Shown: positions 8,987-16,163 of the stretch, in pieces
How the letters are laid out: every line of letters begins with the position of its first letter
Position numbering within the stretch: the first letter of the stretch is position 1
Assembly (NCBI GenBank): GCA_900317015.1
Contig: ONFH01000019.1
Span: 1-24,823 of the forward strand
DNA: 24,823 nucleotides
Source: an uncultured Erysipelotrichaceae bacterium
Lineage (GTDB): Bacteria; Bacillota_I; Bacilli_A; Erysipelotrichales; Coprobacillaceae
Reading direction: 5' to 3'
Made by a program: the position numbers and the translations under genes
The notes under the pieces: generated by a model
Databases searched by the model: none
What the model was told of the DNA's origin: nothing
Seen by the model: the letters and a program-made list of their open reading frames with translations, nothing else

Positions 8987-9748
8987 ATGGGACAGTTTGA
9001 ACGTATTGAAAACATTAAAATACTTTTAGAACAGAAACATTCTCTCACCTATCATGATCTGATGGAGGCCTTTGATATCTCTCGTGACACGGCTCGTAGA
9101 GATATCATAAAACTTGTCAATAGCGGCTTTGCGGTCAGGACTCATGGTGGCATGATGCTCAAAGCTATAGAAGCGGTCAATACGCATTACGATGAACGTG
9201 CGAAGGTCAATATCGCAGTCAAGAAACAATTGGCTAAGTGTGCTATTGACTACATAAAAGATCGCCGGATCATTTATTTTGATGCTTCGACAACGATCAA
9301 TGAGATCTGTCATTTAGTGAGCGGAGACATCCATGGTTATTCCGTTAGTATTCCAAATCTTGAAACGTTAAGTACACGCTGTGAAGCCTATGGCTTTGGC
9401 GGGCACTATGAAGCAAGCGAACGTTACATGTATGGAACAGAACTATTTGCACAGTTAGAAGCCATTTATTTTGACTTGGCATTCATGGGCGCTGCCAGTG
9501 TGCGTGAAGATGGTCTTTATTTTCATAATAAAGATAATGCTTATACAAAGCATTTGATTGCGTCACGTTCAGCTTTTGTCGTTGCTGTCTATGATGATTC
9601 TAAATATGGAAAGAATGGTCATTTTAAAGGACTTGGTTTTGATGAGATCGACGTGGTCATTACAAATAAGAGACCACCAGAAAAAATAGAAAAGCAGATC
9701 CTGGAAGCGGGATGTGCCTTAGATGTATTACAGGAGGAAAAAAGATGA
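8987..9748 (+). CDS. DeoR/GlpR-family transcriptional regulator of sugar metabolism
   Basis: The 253-residue product has an N-terminal DeoR helix-turn-helix (about 1-60) with the family signature around S-R-D-T-A-R-R-D-I-I-K-L and R-T-H-G-G-M. The C-terminal DeoRC sensor domain shows the Y-F-D-A-S-T-T-I phosphate-binding stretch, F-M-G-A-A-S-V, and Y-D-D-S-K-Y-G-K-N-G-H-F. Such proteins repress sugar operons and are released by sugar phosphates. The ATG at 8987 is preferred: GAGG at 8974-8977 gives 9-base spacing, while the upstream GTG at 8972 overlaps that site. It overlaps the HAD phosphatase gene by 4 bases (ATGA), so the two are co-translated. The effector sugar is unknown. Confidence 0.92.
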   Translation: MGQFERIENIKILLEQKHSLTYHDLMEAFDISRDTARRDIIKLVNSGFAVRTHGGMMLKAIEAVNTHYDERAKVNIAVKKQLAKCAIDYIKDRRIIYFDASTTINEICHLVSGDIHGYSVSIPNLETLSTRCEAYGFGGHYEASERYMYGTELFAQLEAIYFDLAFMGAASVREDGLYFHNKDNAYTKHLIASRSAFVVAVYDDSKYGKNGHFKGLGFDEIDVVITNKRPPEKIEKQILEAGCALDVLQEEKR

Positions 9749-10542
9749 AAACGATCGTATTTAGTGATGTTGATGGAACACTGTTAAACAGTGAACATCA
9801 GATGAGTAAAAAAACCAGAGAAGCAATCATTGCCTTAGGAGAAAAGGATATTCCTTTTGTCATCGTCTCAGCACGTAGCCCGTCAGGAATTTATCCAATC
9901 TTAAAAAAGAATCATTTCCATTCTTCAATTATTGCGTATAGTGGTGGTCTGATTCTTGATGATGATGGACAAGTGATTGAATCAAGAGGCTTTGATATTA
10001 AGACAGGAAAAGCCATTTTACAATTTATCAAGGAACATCAATTTGCATGCACACCTAATATTTATAGTGGCGATGACTGGATCGTCGAAGACCGTAGTGA
10101 TCCTCGTGTGCAAAGAGAAGAACGGATCGTCGAAGCGGAAGCAAGAAATGGGTCCATTGATGATCTTCCTGAAGATGCTGTTATTAATAAGATCCTATGT
10201 ATGTGTGATCCAACACAAACATTATCAATTGAGAAGGCACTCAAAGAACAGTTTAAGAATGTTAATATTGCTAAGAGCTCGGATATCCTCATTGAGATCA
10301 ACGGTTTAAATATTACAAAAGCGCATGCGGTCAAGATGATTTGTAAGTTAAAGGGCATCGATGAAAAAGATGCGATTGCTTTTGGGGATAACTTCAATGA
10401 TGAAGATATGTTAAAGTGTGTGGGCCATCCATTCCTGATGGCCAATGCGCCACAGGAACTTTTAGATATGATTCCTCATCATACCTTAAGCAATGATGAA
10501 GATGGTATTCCTTATGCTCTTAAGCAAATTGGTCTTATTTAG
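9745..10542 (+). CDS. Cof-type HAD-superfamily phosphatase
   Basis: The 265-residue protein belongs to the HAD-IIB (Cof) group of small sugar-phosphate or cofactor phosphatases. Motif I is D-V-D-G-T-L-L-N near residues 8-15 with the nucleophilic Asp. Motif II is V-S-A-R-S-P. A conserved Lys lies in the K-I-L-C/T-K-A-H region. Motif IV is G-D-N-F-N-D-E-D-M-L near the C-terminus, giving the Mg-binding aspartates. The start at 9745 follows a strong GGAGG (9733-9737) at 7 bases and overlaps the deoR-like stop codon. Because it shares a transcript with a sugar-phosphate-responsive repressor, it may dephosphorylate that sugar phosphate; this is inference. Confidence 0.92.
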   Translation: MKTIVFSDVDGTLLNSEHQMSKKTREAIIALGEKDIPFVIVSARSPSGIYPILKKNHFHSSIIAYSGGLILDDDGQVIESRGFDIKTGKAILQFIKEHQFACTPNIYSGDDWIVEDRSDPRVQREERIVEAEARNGSIDDLPEDAVINKILCMCDPTQTLSIEKALKEQFKNVNIAKSSDILIEINGLNITKAHAVKMICKLKGIDEKDAIAFGDNFNDEDMLKCVGHPFLMANAPQELLDMIPHHTLSNDEDGIPYALKQIGLI

Positions 10543-10581
10543 GAAGCGCCATAAGTTTTACAGTTAAATCTATTATAAAGA

Positions 10582-10625
10582 CGAAATCTATTGATTAATT
10601 CGATATATTTCGCCTTTTGTTTTGT
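10582..10625 (+). terminator. Probable terminator after the HAD gene
   Basis: CGAAATCTAT (10582-10591) pairs with ATATATTTCG (10603-10612) with one mismatch and an 11-base loop, followed by CCTTTTGTTTTG. The stem is AT-rich, so strength is uncertain. The rest of 10543-10770 is AT-rich with no gene seen. Confidence 0.5.
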
Positions 10626-10770
10626 GATTTTTACTTCGTACTATTTTTAAATGTTTCTTCATTTTTTCAAGTAATTATAGGCCTTGTTTGATCGTTATAA
10701 TGCAACTTTAGCTAGTATTTCGTATTGATAAGATAATAAATTATGCTCAGCTGACGTTGAGTAAAAATAT

Positions 10771-10799
10771 GTTACATTTAGCGATAAACATGCTATGAT
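10771..10799 (+). promoter_or_regulatory. Promoter of the four-gene binding-protein/two-component operon
   Basis: An extended -10 (TGCTATGAT, core TATGAT at 10794-10799) is preceded by GTTACA (10771-10776) at 17-base spacing. The -35 is poor (4 of 6), which fits a promoter helped by an activator or carried by the extended -10. An ATGTT...AACAT inverted repeat (10769-10791) overlaps it and could be an operator. Confidence 0.6.
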
Positions 10800-10827
10800 G
10801 GAGTCAGTTAGGATGAGGAGCTAGGGA

Positions 10828-11775
10828 ATGAGAAGATATATAGTGAATTTAGGGGTGGCAGTAGTCGTCGTCTGCTTGATCTTTTGCTGCTACGTATGGC
10901 TGCCATTTCATGAGGATCGATTGATGATCGGTGCAACTTATATGACTCTTAATAACCGTTTCTTTAATAGTATTAATGAACAAGTAGAAAAAGAAGTCGA
11001 TATCCGTTCTGACCAGCTGATTGTCAGAGAGCCGAGTCTTTCTATCGATAAGCAAGTTGAAGAGATTCATGAAATGATCAAAGATGGCATCGATGCCTTG
11101 ATCATTAATCCTGTTGATGGGAATAGTAAAGCCATCAGTCAAGCATTAAAAGATGCGAAGGTGGCAGGCGTGAAAGTCATTGTGGTGGATACACCAATGT
11201 ATGATGATCGTTATGTCGACACGACGATCGTTTCTAACAATTATCGAGCTGGCTGTCTTGATGCCAAATGTATGATGAAGAATCAAAAGAGCGCACGTAT
11301 TTTCCTATTAGAACATCGCACGGCTATATCCGCTGTTGATCGTATTCGAGGCTTTTTAGATACGATCAAAGGACACAAAAATTATCGTGTTGTTGCACGG
11401 GCCAACTGTTATGGTCAAACTTTGCAGGCGATGAAAGAATCAAAGAAATTTTTAAAGAAGAAGATTCACTTTGATACGTTGATGTCATTAAATGATCCAT
11501 CGGCATTAGGGGCTTTAGCTGCTTTTGATGAAGCAAATTTATCTGGTATCAATATTTACAGCGTAGATGGATCACCAGATCTAAAAGGAATTATAGCTAG
11601 TAATAAGTTTGTTTGTGTCACGGCTGCTCAGTTTCCTTTATCCATTGGAACGAAAGCTGTGCAGGCTGCTTATGCTTTAATAAAAGGAAAAAAGGTAGAT
11701 CATATGATCGATATCCCAGTGACTTTGATCACCAAAGAGAATGTCGCAAAATATAGTTTAACGGGGTGGCAATAA
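10828..11775 (+). CDS. Membrane-anchored RbsB-like sugar-binding protein (sensor subunit)
   Basis: The 315-residue protein has one N-terminal membrane helix (about 6-27) and then a type I periplasmic-binding fold (Peripla_BP_4 type). Visible features are I-G-A-T-Y-M-T-L-N-N-R-F-F near the start of the domain, D-G-I-D-A-L-I-I-N-P-V-D near 85-100, V-K-V-I-V-V-D-T-P, S-N-N-Y-R-A-G, a D-R-I-R-G-F-L-D helix, and Y-S-V-D-G-S-P-D. It resembles ribose/galactose/xylose-binding proteins. No lipobox is visible (Phe-Cys-Cys context), so it is probably held by an uncleaved anchor. No ABC permease or ATPase is nearby. It overlaps the histidine kinase gene (TAATG), so I infer it presents a sugar signal to that kinase. 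GAGGAG (10815-10820) is the ribosome binding site. Confidence 0.85.
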   Translation: MRRYIVNLGVAVVVVCLIFCCYVWLPFHEDRLMIGATYMTLNNRFFNSINEQVEKEVDIRSDQLIVREPSLSIDKQVEEIHEMIKDGIDALIINPVDGNSKAISQALKDAKVAGVKVIVVDTPMYDDRYVDTTIVSNNYRAGCLDAKCMMKNQKSARIFLLEHRTAISAVDRIRGFLDTIKGHKNYRVVARANCYGQTLQAMKESKKFLKKKIHFDTLMSLNDPSALGALAAFDEANLSGINIYSVDGSPDLKGIIASNKFVCVTAAQFPLSIGTKAVQAAYALIKGKKVDHMIDIPVTLITKENVAKYSLTGWQ

Positions 11776-13076
11776 TGATGAAAAGTAAAACGATCAATAC
11801 CATTCGTCGATCATTTCTCTTCCTTAACTTCATTGCCATCTTATATAATGCGACCTTATATTTATTTGCGACACGCTATATTTCAGAAATGAACTATGCG
11901 CATGCGCTGTTAGAAAATCTAACGACTATTCCTGGTTCACCAGTACGACAGTTCATATTATCCATGATCTTTGCCTTGATTTTAACAGTAACGATCTGGA
12001 TCCGTGATAATACTAAGAATGATAATCGTATTTTTGATGGCTTCTTGATTTTAGAGTTTATCTTAAGTGCAGGTCTCATCTATATCTTGAAAGATTCCTA
12101 TAATGGCTTTATATTTCTTGTCTTCATGGATCTGATCTATCATTCACGGGATAGTAAGTACTGGCTCTATATCCTATTTACTTGTTTCGGTTTATTTATC
12201 GTAAGTAACTATAACTTGCTTTCACAGGTCATCGATATGCCTTCGCTTGATGTGTATATTCGTTACTTCCCGCATCGTCTTTATGTCGTGCTGTCTTTTT
12301 TTAGAAGTCTCTTAGACGTTGGCAGCATCGTTCTCTTTATCGTCTTTTTGGTCAGCTATTTATTGACTCTGCTTGAAGAACAAAAGAATACAGAAGAGGA
12401 AGTGAATATGCTTTCTCGAGTCAATGCAGAACTCAAGAATTATGTCAGCTTATCAGAAAAGAATGCCGAGGATCGTGAAAGAAAACGTATTTCCAGGGAA
12501 ATTCATGATACTTTAGGTCATGCCTTAACAGGAATCTCTGCTGGCATTGATGCCTGCATCGTTTTAATGGATATTGATCAGGACAAAGCAAAGCAGCAGC
12601 TGCAGATCGTATCGACCGTTGTTCGTGAGGGCATTCGTGATGTCCGACGTTCATTAATGAAACTTCGACCAGGGGCTTTAGAAAATCAGACCTTAAAAGA
12701 TGCCGTATTAAAAATGATTCATGAATTTGAAGCTGTATCACATGTAGATGTGCATCTCTATTATGGGTGGGATCAGGTCGATCTTGACCATACGAGAGAA
12801 GATGTCGTCTTCCGTGTCATTCAGGAATCCATGACAAATGCGGTACGACATGGTCAGGCCACTCGTATCGATGTGGAAATGTATGCCGACGAAGCAGAAT
12901 ATACGATTATTGTTCAAGATAATGGAACAGGCTGTGACCATGTGGAATATGGCTATGGCCTCACACAGATGAAGGAACGTTTAGCCATGATTGGCGCACG
13001 CGTACAGTTTATAAGCGTCAATGGTTTTAGAGTTATAGTTGAAATACCTGTACGCAAAGGGGAGGAAAAGTTATGA
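11775..13076 (+). CDS. Six-TM sensor histidine kinase, NarL/DesK (HisKA_3) type
   Basis: The 433-residue kinase has about six membrane helices (roughly 13-33, 59-76, 88-104, 111-122, 129-148, 171-199), a short coiled-coil linker (200-232), the HisKA_3 dimerisation domain with R-K-R-I-S-R-E-I-H-D-T-L-G-H (phosphorylated His244), and an HATPase_c domain with the N-box around N355 and G-boxes D-N-G-T-G (382-386) and Y-G-Y-G-L. The outward loops are short (about 25 residues or less), with no sensory domain of their own, so ligand recognition probably relies on the two flanking binding proteins. The start could be 11775 or 11778; GGGGTGG at 11763-11769 serves either. The gene overlaps the response regulator gene by 4 bases (ATGA). 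Confidence 0.92.
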   Translation: MMKSKTINTIRRSFLFLNFIAILYNATLYLFATRYISEMNYAHALLENLTTIPGSPVRQFILSMIFALILTVTIWIRDNTKNDNRIFDGFLILEFILSAGLIYILKDSYNGFIFLVFMDLIYHSRDSKYWLYILFTCFGLFIVSNYNLLSQVIDMPSLDVYIRYFPHRLYVVLSFFRSLLDVGSIVLFIVFLVSYLLTLLEEQKNTEEEVNMLSRVNAELKNYVSLSEKNAEDRERKRISREIHDTLGHALTGISAGIDACIVLMDIDQDKAKQQLQIVSTVVREGIRDVRRSLMKLRPGALENQTLKDAVLKMIHEFEAVSHVDVHLYYGWDQVDLDHTREDVVFRVIQESMTNAVRHGQATRIDVEMYADEAEYTIIVQDNGTGCDHVEYGYGLTQMKERLAMIGARVQFISVNGFRVIVEIPVRKGEEKL

Positions 13077-13759
13077 TCAAAGTCATGATTGCAGATGATC
13101 AAACGTTAATTCGTGAGTCATTAGGAATCGTTTTACAGGCTCATGATGATATTCAGTTATTACCAGGAGCAGAAAATGGTTTTGAATTATTAGAGAATAT
13201 TAAGAAGGAGAAGCCAGATGTGGTCCTTATGGATATTCGTATGCCAAAGATGGACGGCGTTATGGCCACAAAGGAGATCAAAACAAAATATCCAGATGTT
13301 AAAATTATCATTTTAACGACCTTCGATGATGATGAATTTGTCTTCAGTGCCTTAAAGTATGGTGCATCAGGATATTTGTTAAAAGGTGTCTCAATGGATG
13401 AACTTTATGAAGCCATTCATACCGTCAATAACGGTGGAGCGATGATCAACCCAGATATTGCGACGAAAGTCTTCAAATTATTCTCGCAGATGGCTCAAAG
13501 TAATTTTACGATTCAGGTCGATGAGAAGTCCCGTAAAGATATCACACCTACGGAATGGCGTATTATCCAGCAGATCGGTTATGGCTTATCCAATAAAGAA
13601 ATTTCCGCAAAGCTTTATTTATCAGAAGGAACAGTGCGTAACTATTTGTCTACGATCCTATCTAAGCTAGGCTTGAGAGATCGTACACAGCTTGCCATCT
13701 GGGCAGTTCAGACCGGTGTTACGACGATGGTTATAGACGATGTGGATCGCAAAGATTAA
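13073..13759 (+). CDS. LuxR/NarL-family response regulator
   Basis: The 228-residue regulator has a receiver domain (1-120): acidic pocket D8-D9, phosphoacceptor Asp54 in V-L-M-D-I-R-M-P, T-T near 82-83 and K near 104 in L-L-K-G. A linker and a C-terminal LuxR-type HTH (about 160-218) follow, with L-S-N-K-E-I-S-A-K-L-Y-L-S-E-G-T-V-R-N-Y-L as the recognition region. All residues needed for phosphorylation-dependent DNA binding are present. It overlaps the kinase gene by 4 bases and the downstream binding-protein gene by 20, so the four genes form one translationally coupled unit. Likely targets are its own operon and the adjacent PTS operon at 15175; this is inference. Confidence 0.95.
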   Translation: MIKVMIADDQTLIRESLGIVLQAHDDIQLLPGAENGFELLENIKKEKPDVVLMDIRMPKMDGVMATKEIKTKYPDVKIIILTTFDDDEFVFSALKYGASGYLLKGVSMDELYEAIHTVNNGGAMINPDIATKVFKLFSQMAQSNFTIQVDEKSRKDITPTEWRIIQQIGYGLSNKEISAKLYLSEGTVRNYLSTILSKLGLRDRTQLAIWAVQTGVTTMVIDDVDRKD

Positions 13760-15041
13760 GAAAATATTGATTACGATCGTCTGTCTCTCATTAGCCGCTC
13801 TGCTTATTTATTTCTCAGATCCTGATAAGACGATCACATTGACACTTGGGGTTTATTCTGGTTCGACCTGGGATGTTCCATCATCTGGACAATTCAAGAA
13901 TATCGATCAATTCATAAAGCGTTATGAAAAGAAATATCCACATGTCAAAATTAAATATACCCCAGGCATATTAAAGAGCGATTATTCCTCATGGCTTTCA
14001 GATCAGATCATTAATGGGAAACAGCCGGATGTCTTTATGATCCTTAATGATGATTTTAACCTGTTGGCGACCAACCATGCCTTATTGAACCTCAATAGTT
14101 ACGTTTTCTCTAATGAGATCAATGCTAATGATTTTTATAGTGCCTGCTTAGATGCAGGATTAGTCAATGATCGTCAGTATGCTTTACCTTTTGAAAGTAA
14201 TCCAATGATGATGTGTGCCAACTTGGATCTTTTAAAGAAAGAGCATATCTCCTTACCAAAGTCAGGATGGAGCTTTGAAGAGTTTTATAACATTTGTAAA
14301 AAATTAACGAAGGATAAAAATCATGATGGCGTCATCGATCAGTTTGGAACGTGTGGTGTGACTTGGCAAATGGTCATTGAGGCTTTTGGCATCTCATTGT
14401 TTGATGCCGATGGAACGAAGGCCAACTTCAATTCTGAAAAAGTCCGTAATGCATTGACAATGTATGAAAAGCTGATCAGCCTAAATGAAAAATATTCTGT
14501 CAAATCTTCTGATTTTGATAAAGGTAAAGTGGCGTTCATGCCAATGACCTTAGCGGAATATCGTACTTATAAGCCATACCCTTACAAGGTGGCTCGTTAT
14601 TCGACATTTAAATGGATGACACTGCCGATGCCAGGGGCAAAGACATATAATTTTCCCATGGAAACGAGTCTGATGGGTATTTCATCACGTACAGCCCATA
14701 AAGAAGAAGCCTGGAATCTATTAAAGATGGCGACCTTAGATCCAACTTACCAGCAGCGTACTTTTGATGCATCATCCGCAGCTTCACCACTCAAAAGCGT
14801 TATGCTTTCAAAGCAGACCAAAGAAGTGCTAGAATCTGACGATATGGGCAAACAGGTCTTAACGATTCAGCGATTGAATCAAATGATGATTCATACGGAT
14901 ACGTATCCGAAGTTTAAAAAATATAATAAAGTCATGGATCTTGCGGATTATCTAATCAACCAGTCAATCGTGAATGGTTCGATTGAAACGAGCTTAGTAA
15001 ATATACAAAAACGAGTACAAGATTTATTGAATGAAAAATGA
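13740..15041 (+). CDS. Membrane-anchored family-1 extracellular solute-binding protein (MalE/UgpB-like)
   Basis: The 433-residue protein has an N-terminal hydrophobic helix (about 8-25) without a lipobox, then a family-1 substrate-binding fold. Visible features are F-I-K-R-Y-E-K-K-Y-P-H-V-K-I, Q-P-D-V-F-M-I, a Y-A-L-P-F-E-S-N-P-M-M-M strand, G-W-S-F-E-E-F near 180, and D-K-N-H-D-G-V-I-D, a calcium-loop-like motif common in sugar-binding members. Normally such proteins feed ABC importers, but no importer genes occur here. The gene starts 20 bases inside the response regulator gene, so its product must be made together with the signalling pair. I infer a sensory or co-receptor role. The ATG at 13740 is the only start preceding the membrane helix. 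Confidence 0.87.
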   Translation: MWIAKIKKILITIVCLSLAALLIYFSDPDKTITLTLGVYSGSTWDVPSSGQFKNIDQFIKRYEKKYPHVKIKYTPGILKSDYSSWLSDQIINGKQPDVFMILNDDFNLLATNHALLNLNSYVFSNEINANDFYSACLDAGLVNDRQYALPFESNPMMMCANLDLLKKEHISLPKSGWSFEEFYNICKKLTKDKNHDGVIDQFGTCGVTWQMVIEAFGISLFDADGTKANFNSEKVRNALTMYEKLISLNEKYSVKSSDFDKGKVAFMPMTLAEYRTYKPYPYKVARYSTFKWMTLPMPGAKTYNFPMETSLMGISSRTAHKEEAWNLLKMATLDPTYQQRTFDASSAASPLKSVMLSKQTKEVLESDDMGKQVLTIQRLNQMMIHTDTYPKFKKYNKVMDLADYLINQSIVNGSIETSLVNIQKRVQDLLNEK

Positions 15042-15089
15042 CATTTGTCATGTAAGAGGTTTCCTCTTATGACATTTGTCATTTTTTTA
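15034..15089 (+). terminator. Long hairpin terminator with two embedded palindromes
   Basis: TAAGAGG (15053-15059) and CCTCTTA (15063-15069) form the top of a hairpin with a TTT loop. Below it, two copies of the 14-mer ATGACATTTGTCAT (15038-15051 and 15069-15082), each itself an inverted repeat ATGACA-TT-TGTCAT, pair with each other, and a run of seven T follows. The first copy overlaps the stop codon of the binding-protein gene. It probably ends the four-gene operon and separates it from the PTS operon. Confidence 0.85.
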
Positions 15090-15106
15090 TTGTGACGCTT
15101 GGTACG

Positions 15107-15134
15107 TTTCATATTTTGAAAATTATCATATAAT
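15107..15134 (+). promoter_or_regulatory. PTS operon promoter with inverted repeat over the -35 region
   Basis: A perfect -10 (TATAAT, 15129-15134) has no good -35 at 17 bases (GTTTCA, 15106-15111). Instead an inverted repeat TTTCA-N5-TGAAA (15107-15121) covers the -35 position. A good -10 with a weak -35 is typical of activator-dependent promoters; a LuxR-type response regulator is encoded just upstream. No sigma-54 element was found. Confidence 0.55.
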
Positions 15135-15174
15135 ACAGCCGGTTAAACAAGAGAGAGGAGATGAATAAAAAGCT

Positions 15175-15612
15175 ATGAAGTATTTAGTACTTGTCAGCCA
15201 TGGCGATTTTGCAGAAGGTTTGAAAACATCACTTGCTATGTTTGCAGGAGATAAGATGGACCAAGTCTTAGCAATTGGCTTAAAGAATGGTGAATCGGCA
15301 GATCAGTTTGGGGAAAGATTCAAAGAATTAGTGAATTCATTACAGGCCGAAGATGAAATCGTTCTATTAGCTGATATCGTTGGTGGTTCACCACTTACAA
15401 CAGCATTAAATGTCTTAGGAGAAGCTGGACGTTTAGATAATATGACTGTTGTTGGCGGGATGAACTTACCAATGGCACTAACAGCTGTCGTTATGAAGGA
15501 CGCTTTAGAAGGAGATGCCTTAACTCAGACACTTCTTAATGAAGGTGCTTCAGGATTACAGAAGTTTGATACATCATCATCTGATGGTGATGACGACGAA
15601 GATGATATTTAA
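15175..15612 (+). CDS. PTS mannose/sorbose-family EIIA component
   Basis: The 145-residue cytosolic protein receives phosphate from HPr on His9 (V-S-H-G-D-F-A-E-G-L, residues 7-16) and passes it to EIIB. Family features visible include the D-I-V-G-G-S-P segment near 67-73 and V-V-G-G-M-N-L-P-M-A near 91-100. The C-terminus carries an unusual acidic tail, D-G-D-D-D-E-D-D-I. GAGAGAGGAG at 15151-15160 is the ribosome binding site, but it lies 14 bases from this ATG, longer than usual. It is the first gene of a IIA-IIB-IIC-IID operon. The sugar cannot be read from sequence. Confidence 0.95.
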   Translation: MKYLVLVSHGDFAEGLKTSLAMFAGDKMDQVLAIGLKNGESADQFGERFKELVNSLQAEDEIVLLADIVGGSPLTTALNVLGEAGRLDNMTVVGGMNLPMALTAVVMKDALEGDALTQTLLNEGASGLQKFDTSSSDGDDDEDDI

Positions 15613-15641
15613 AAGAGAGATAATAATAGGAGGAAATAATA

Positions 15642-16133
15642 ATGATCTCATTTGTTAGAATTGATGACCGTATGATTCATGGTCAGACAGTTACTCGTTG
15701 GTCTAAGGAATATCCTTGTACAGGTTTAATTGCAGTTAATGATGCAGCTGCAACTAACAAAGTTTTAAAGAGTGCTTATAAGAGTGCTTCTGATAAGAAG
15801 ACTTTCGTATGGACAAAAGAACATTTCAAAGATGTTCAGGAAAAAGTTTTAAAATCAAAGGATGAATATTTCTTAATCACTAAGAATCCACTTGATATGA
15901 AATATATCCTTTGTGACTTAGGATTTGTACCAAGCGATGTTAAGACAATTATCGTAGGTCCTTGTAATGACCGTCCAGGCGCTACAAAACTTGGTAACAA
16001 CCAGTCAATCACTCAGGAAGAAGCTGAAGCTTTTGAAGCAATCGCAAAAGCTGGATATAAAATCAAATTCTCACTTGTCCCAGATGTATCTATCGGTTAT
16101 TGGGATGACTTCAAAGGTAAATTTGGCTTTTAA
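15642..16133 (+). CDS. PTS mannose/sorbose-family EIIB component
   Basis: The 163-residue protein begins with the family signature V-R-I-D-D-R-M-I-H-G-Q (5-15), where His13 carries the phosphoryl group transferred from EIIA to the incoming sugar. I-I-V-G-P-C-N-D-R-P-G near 103-113 and the C-terminal S-L-V-P-D-V-S are also typical. Length matches stand-alone EIIB-Sor/Man subunits. A strong AGGAGG ribosome binding site precedes it, 30 bases after EIIA, in the same operon. Confidence 0.95.
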   Translation: MISFVRIDDRMIHGQTVTRWSKEYPCTGLIAVNDAAATNKVLKSAYKSASDKKTFVWTKEHFKDVQEKVLKSKDEYFLITKNPLDMKYILCDLGFVPSDVKTIIVGPCNDRPGATKLGNNQSITQEEAEAFEAIAKAGYKIKFSLVPDVSIGYWDDFKGKFGF

Positions 16134-16163
16134 AAACTAAATACGATTAGGGAGGAAAATTTA

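Noticed and set aside
10062..10445. 127-codon minus-strand frame inside the Cof-type phosphatase gene
   Set aside because: It lies opposite a gene with clear HAD motifs and its translation shows no domain; it is a shadow.
12445..12741. 98-codon minus-strand frame inside the histidine kinase gene
   Set aside because: It lies fully within a strongly supported coding gene, has no recognisable motif and no ribosome binding site; it is a reading-frame shadow.
15098..15120. Sigma-54-like TTGGTAC upstream of the PTS operon
   Set aside because: The GG at 15101 would need a GC at 15113-15114, where the sequence is AT. The -12 half is absent, so a sigma-A-type -10 (15129) is the better reading.
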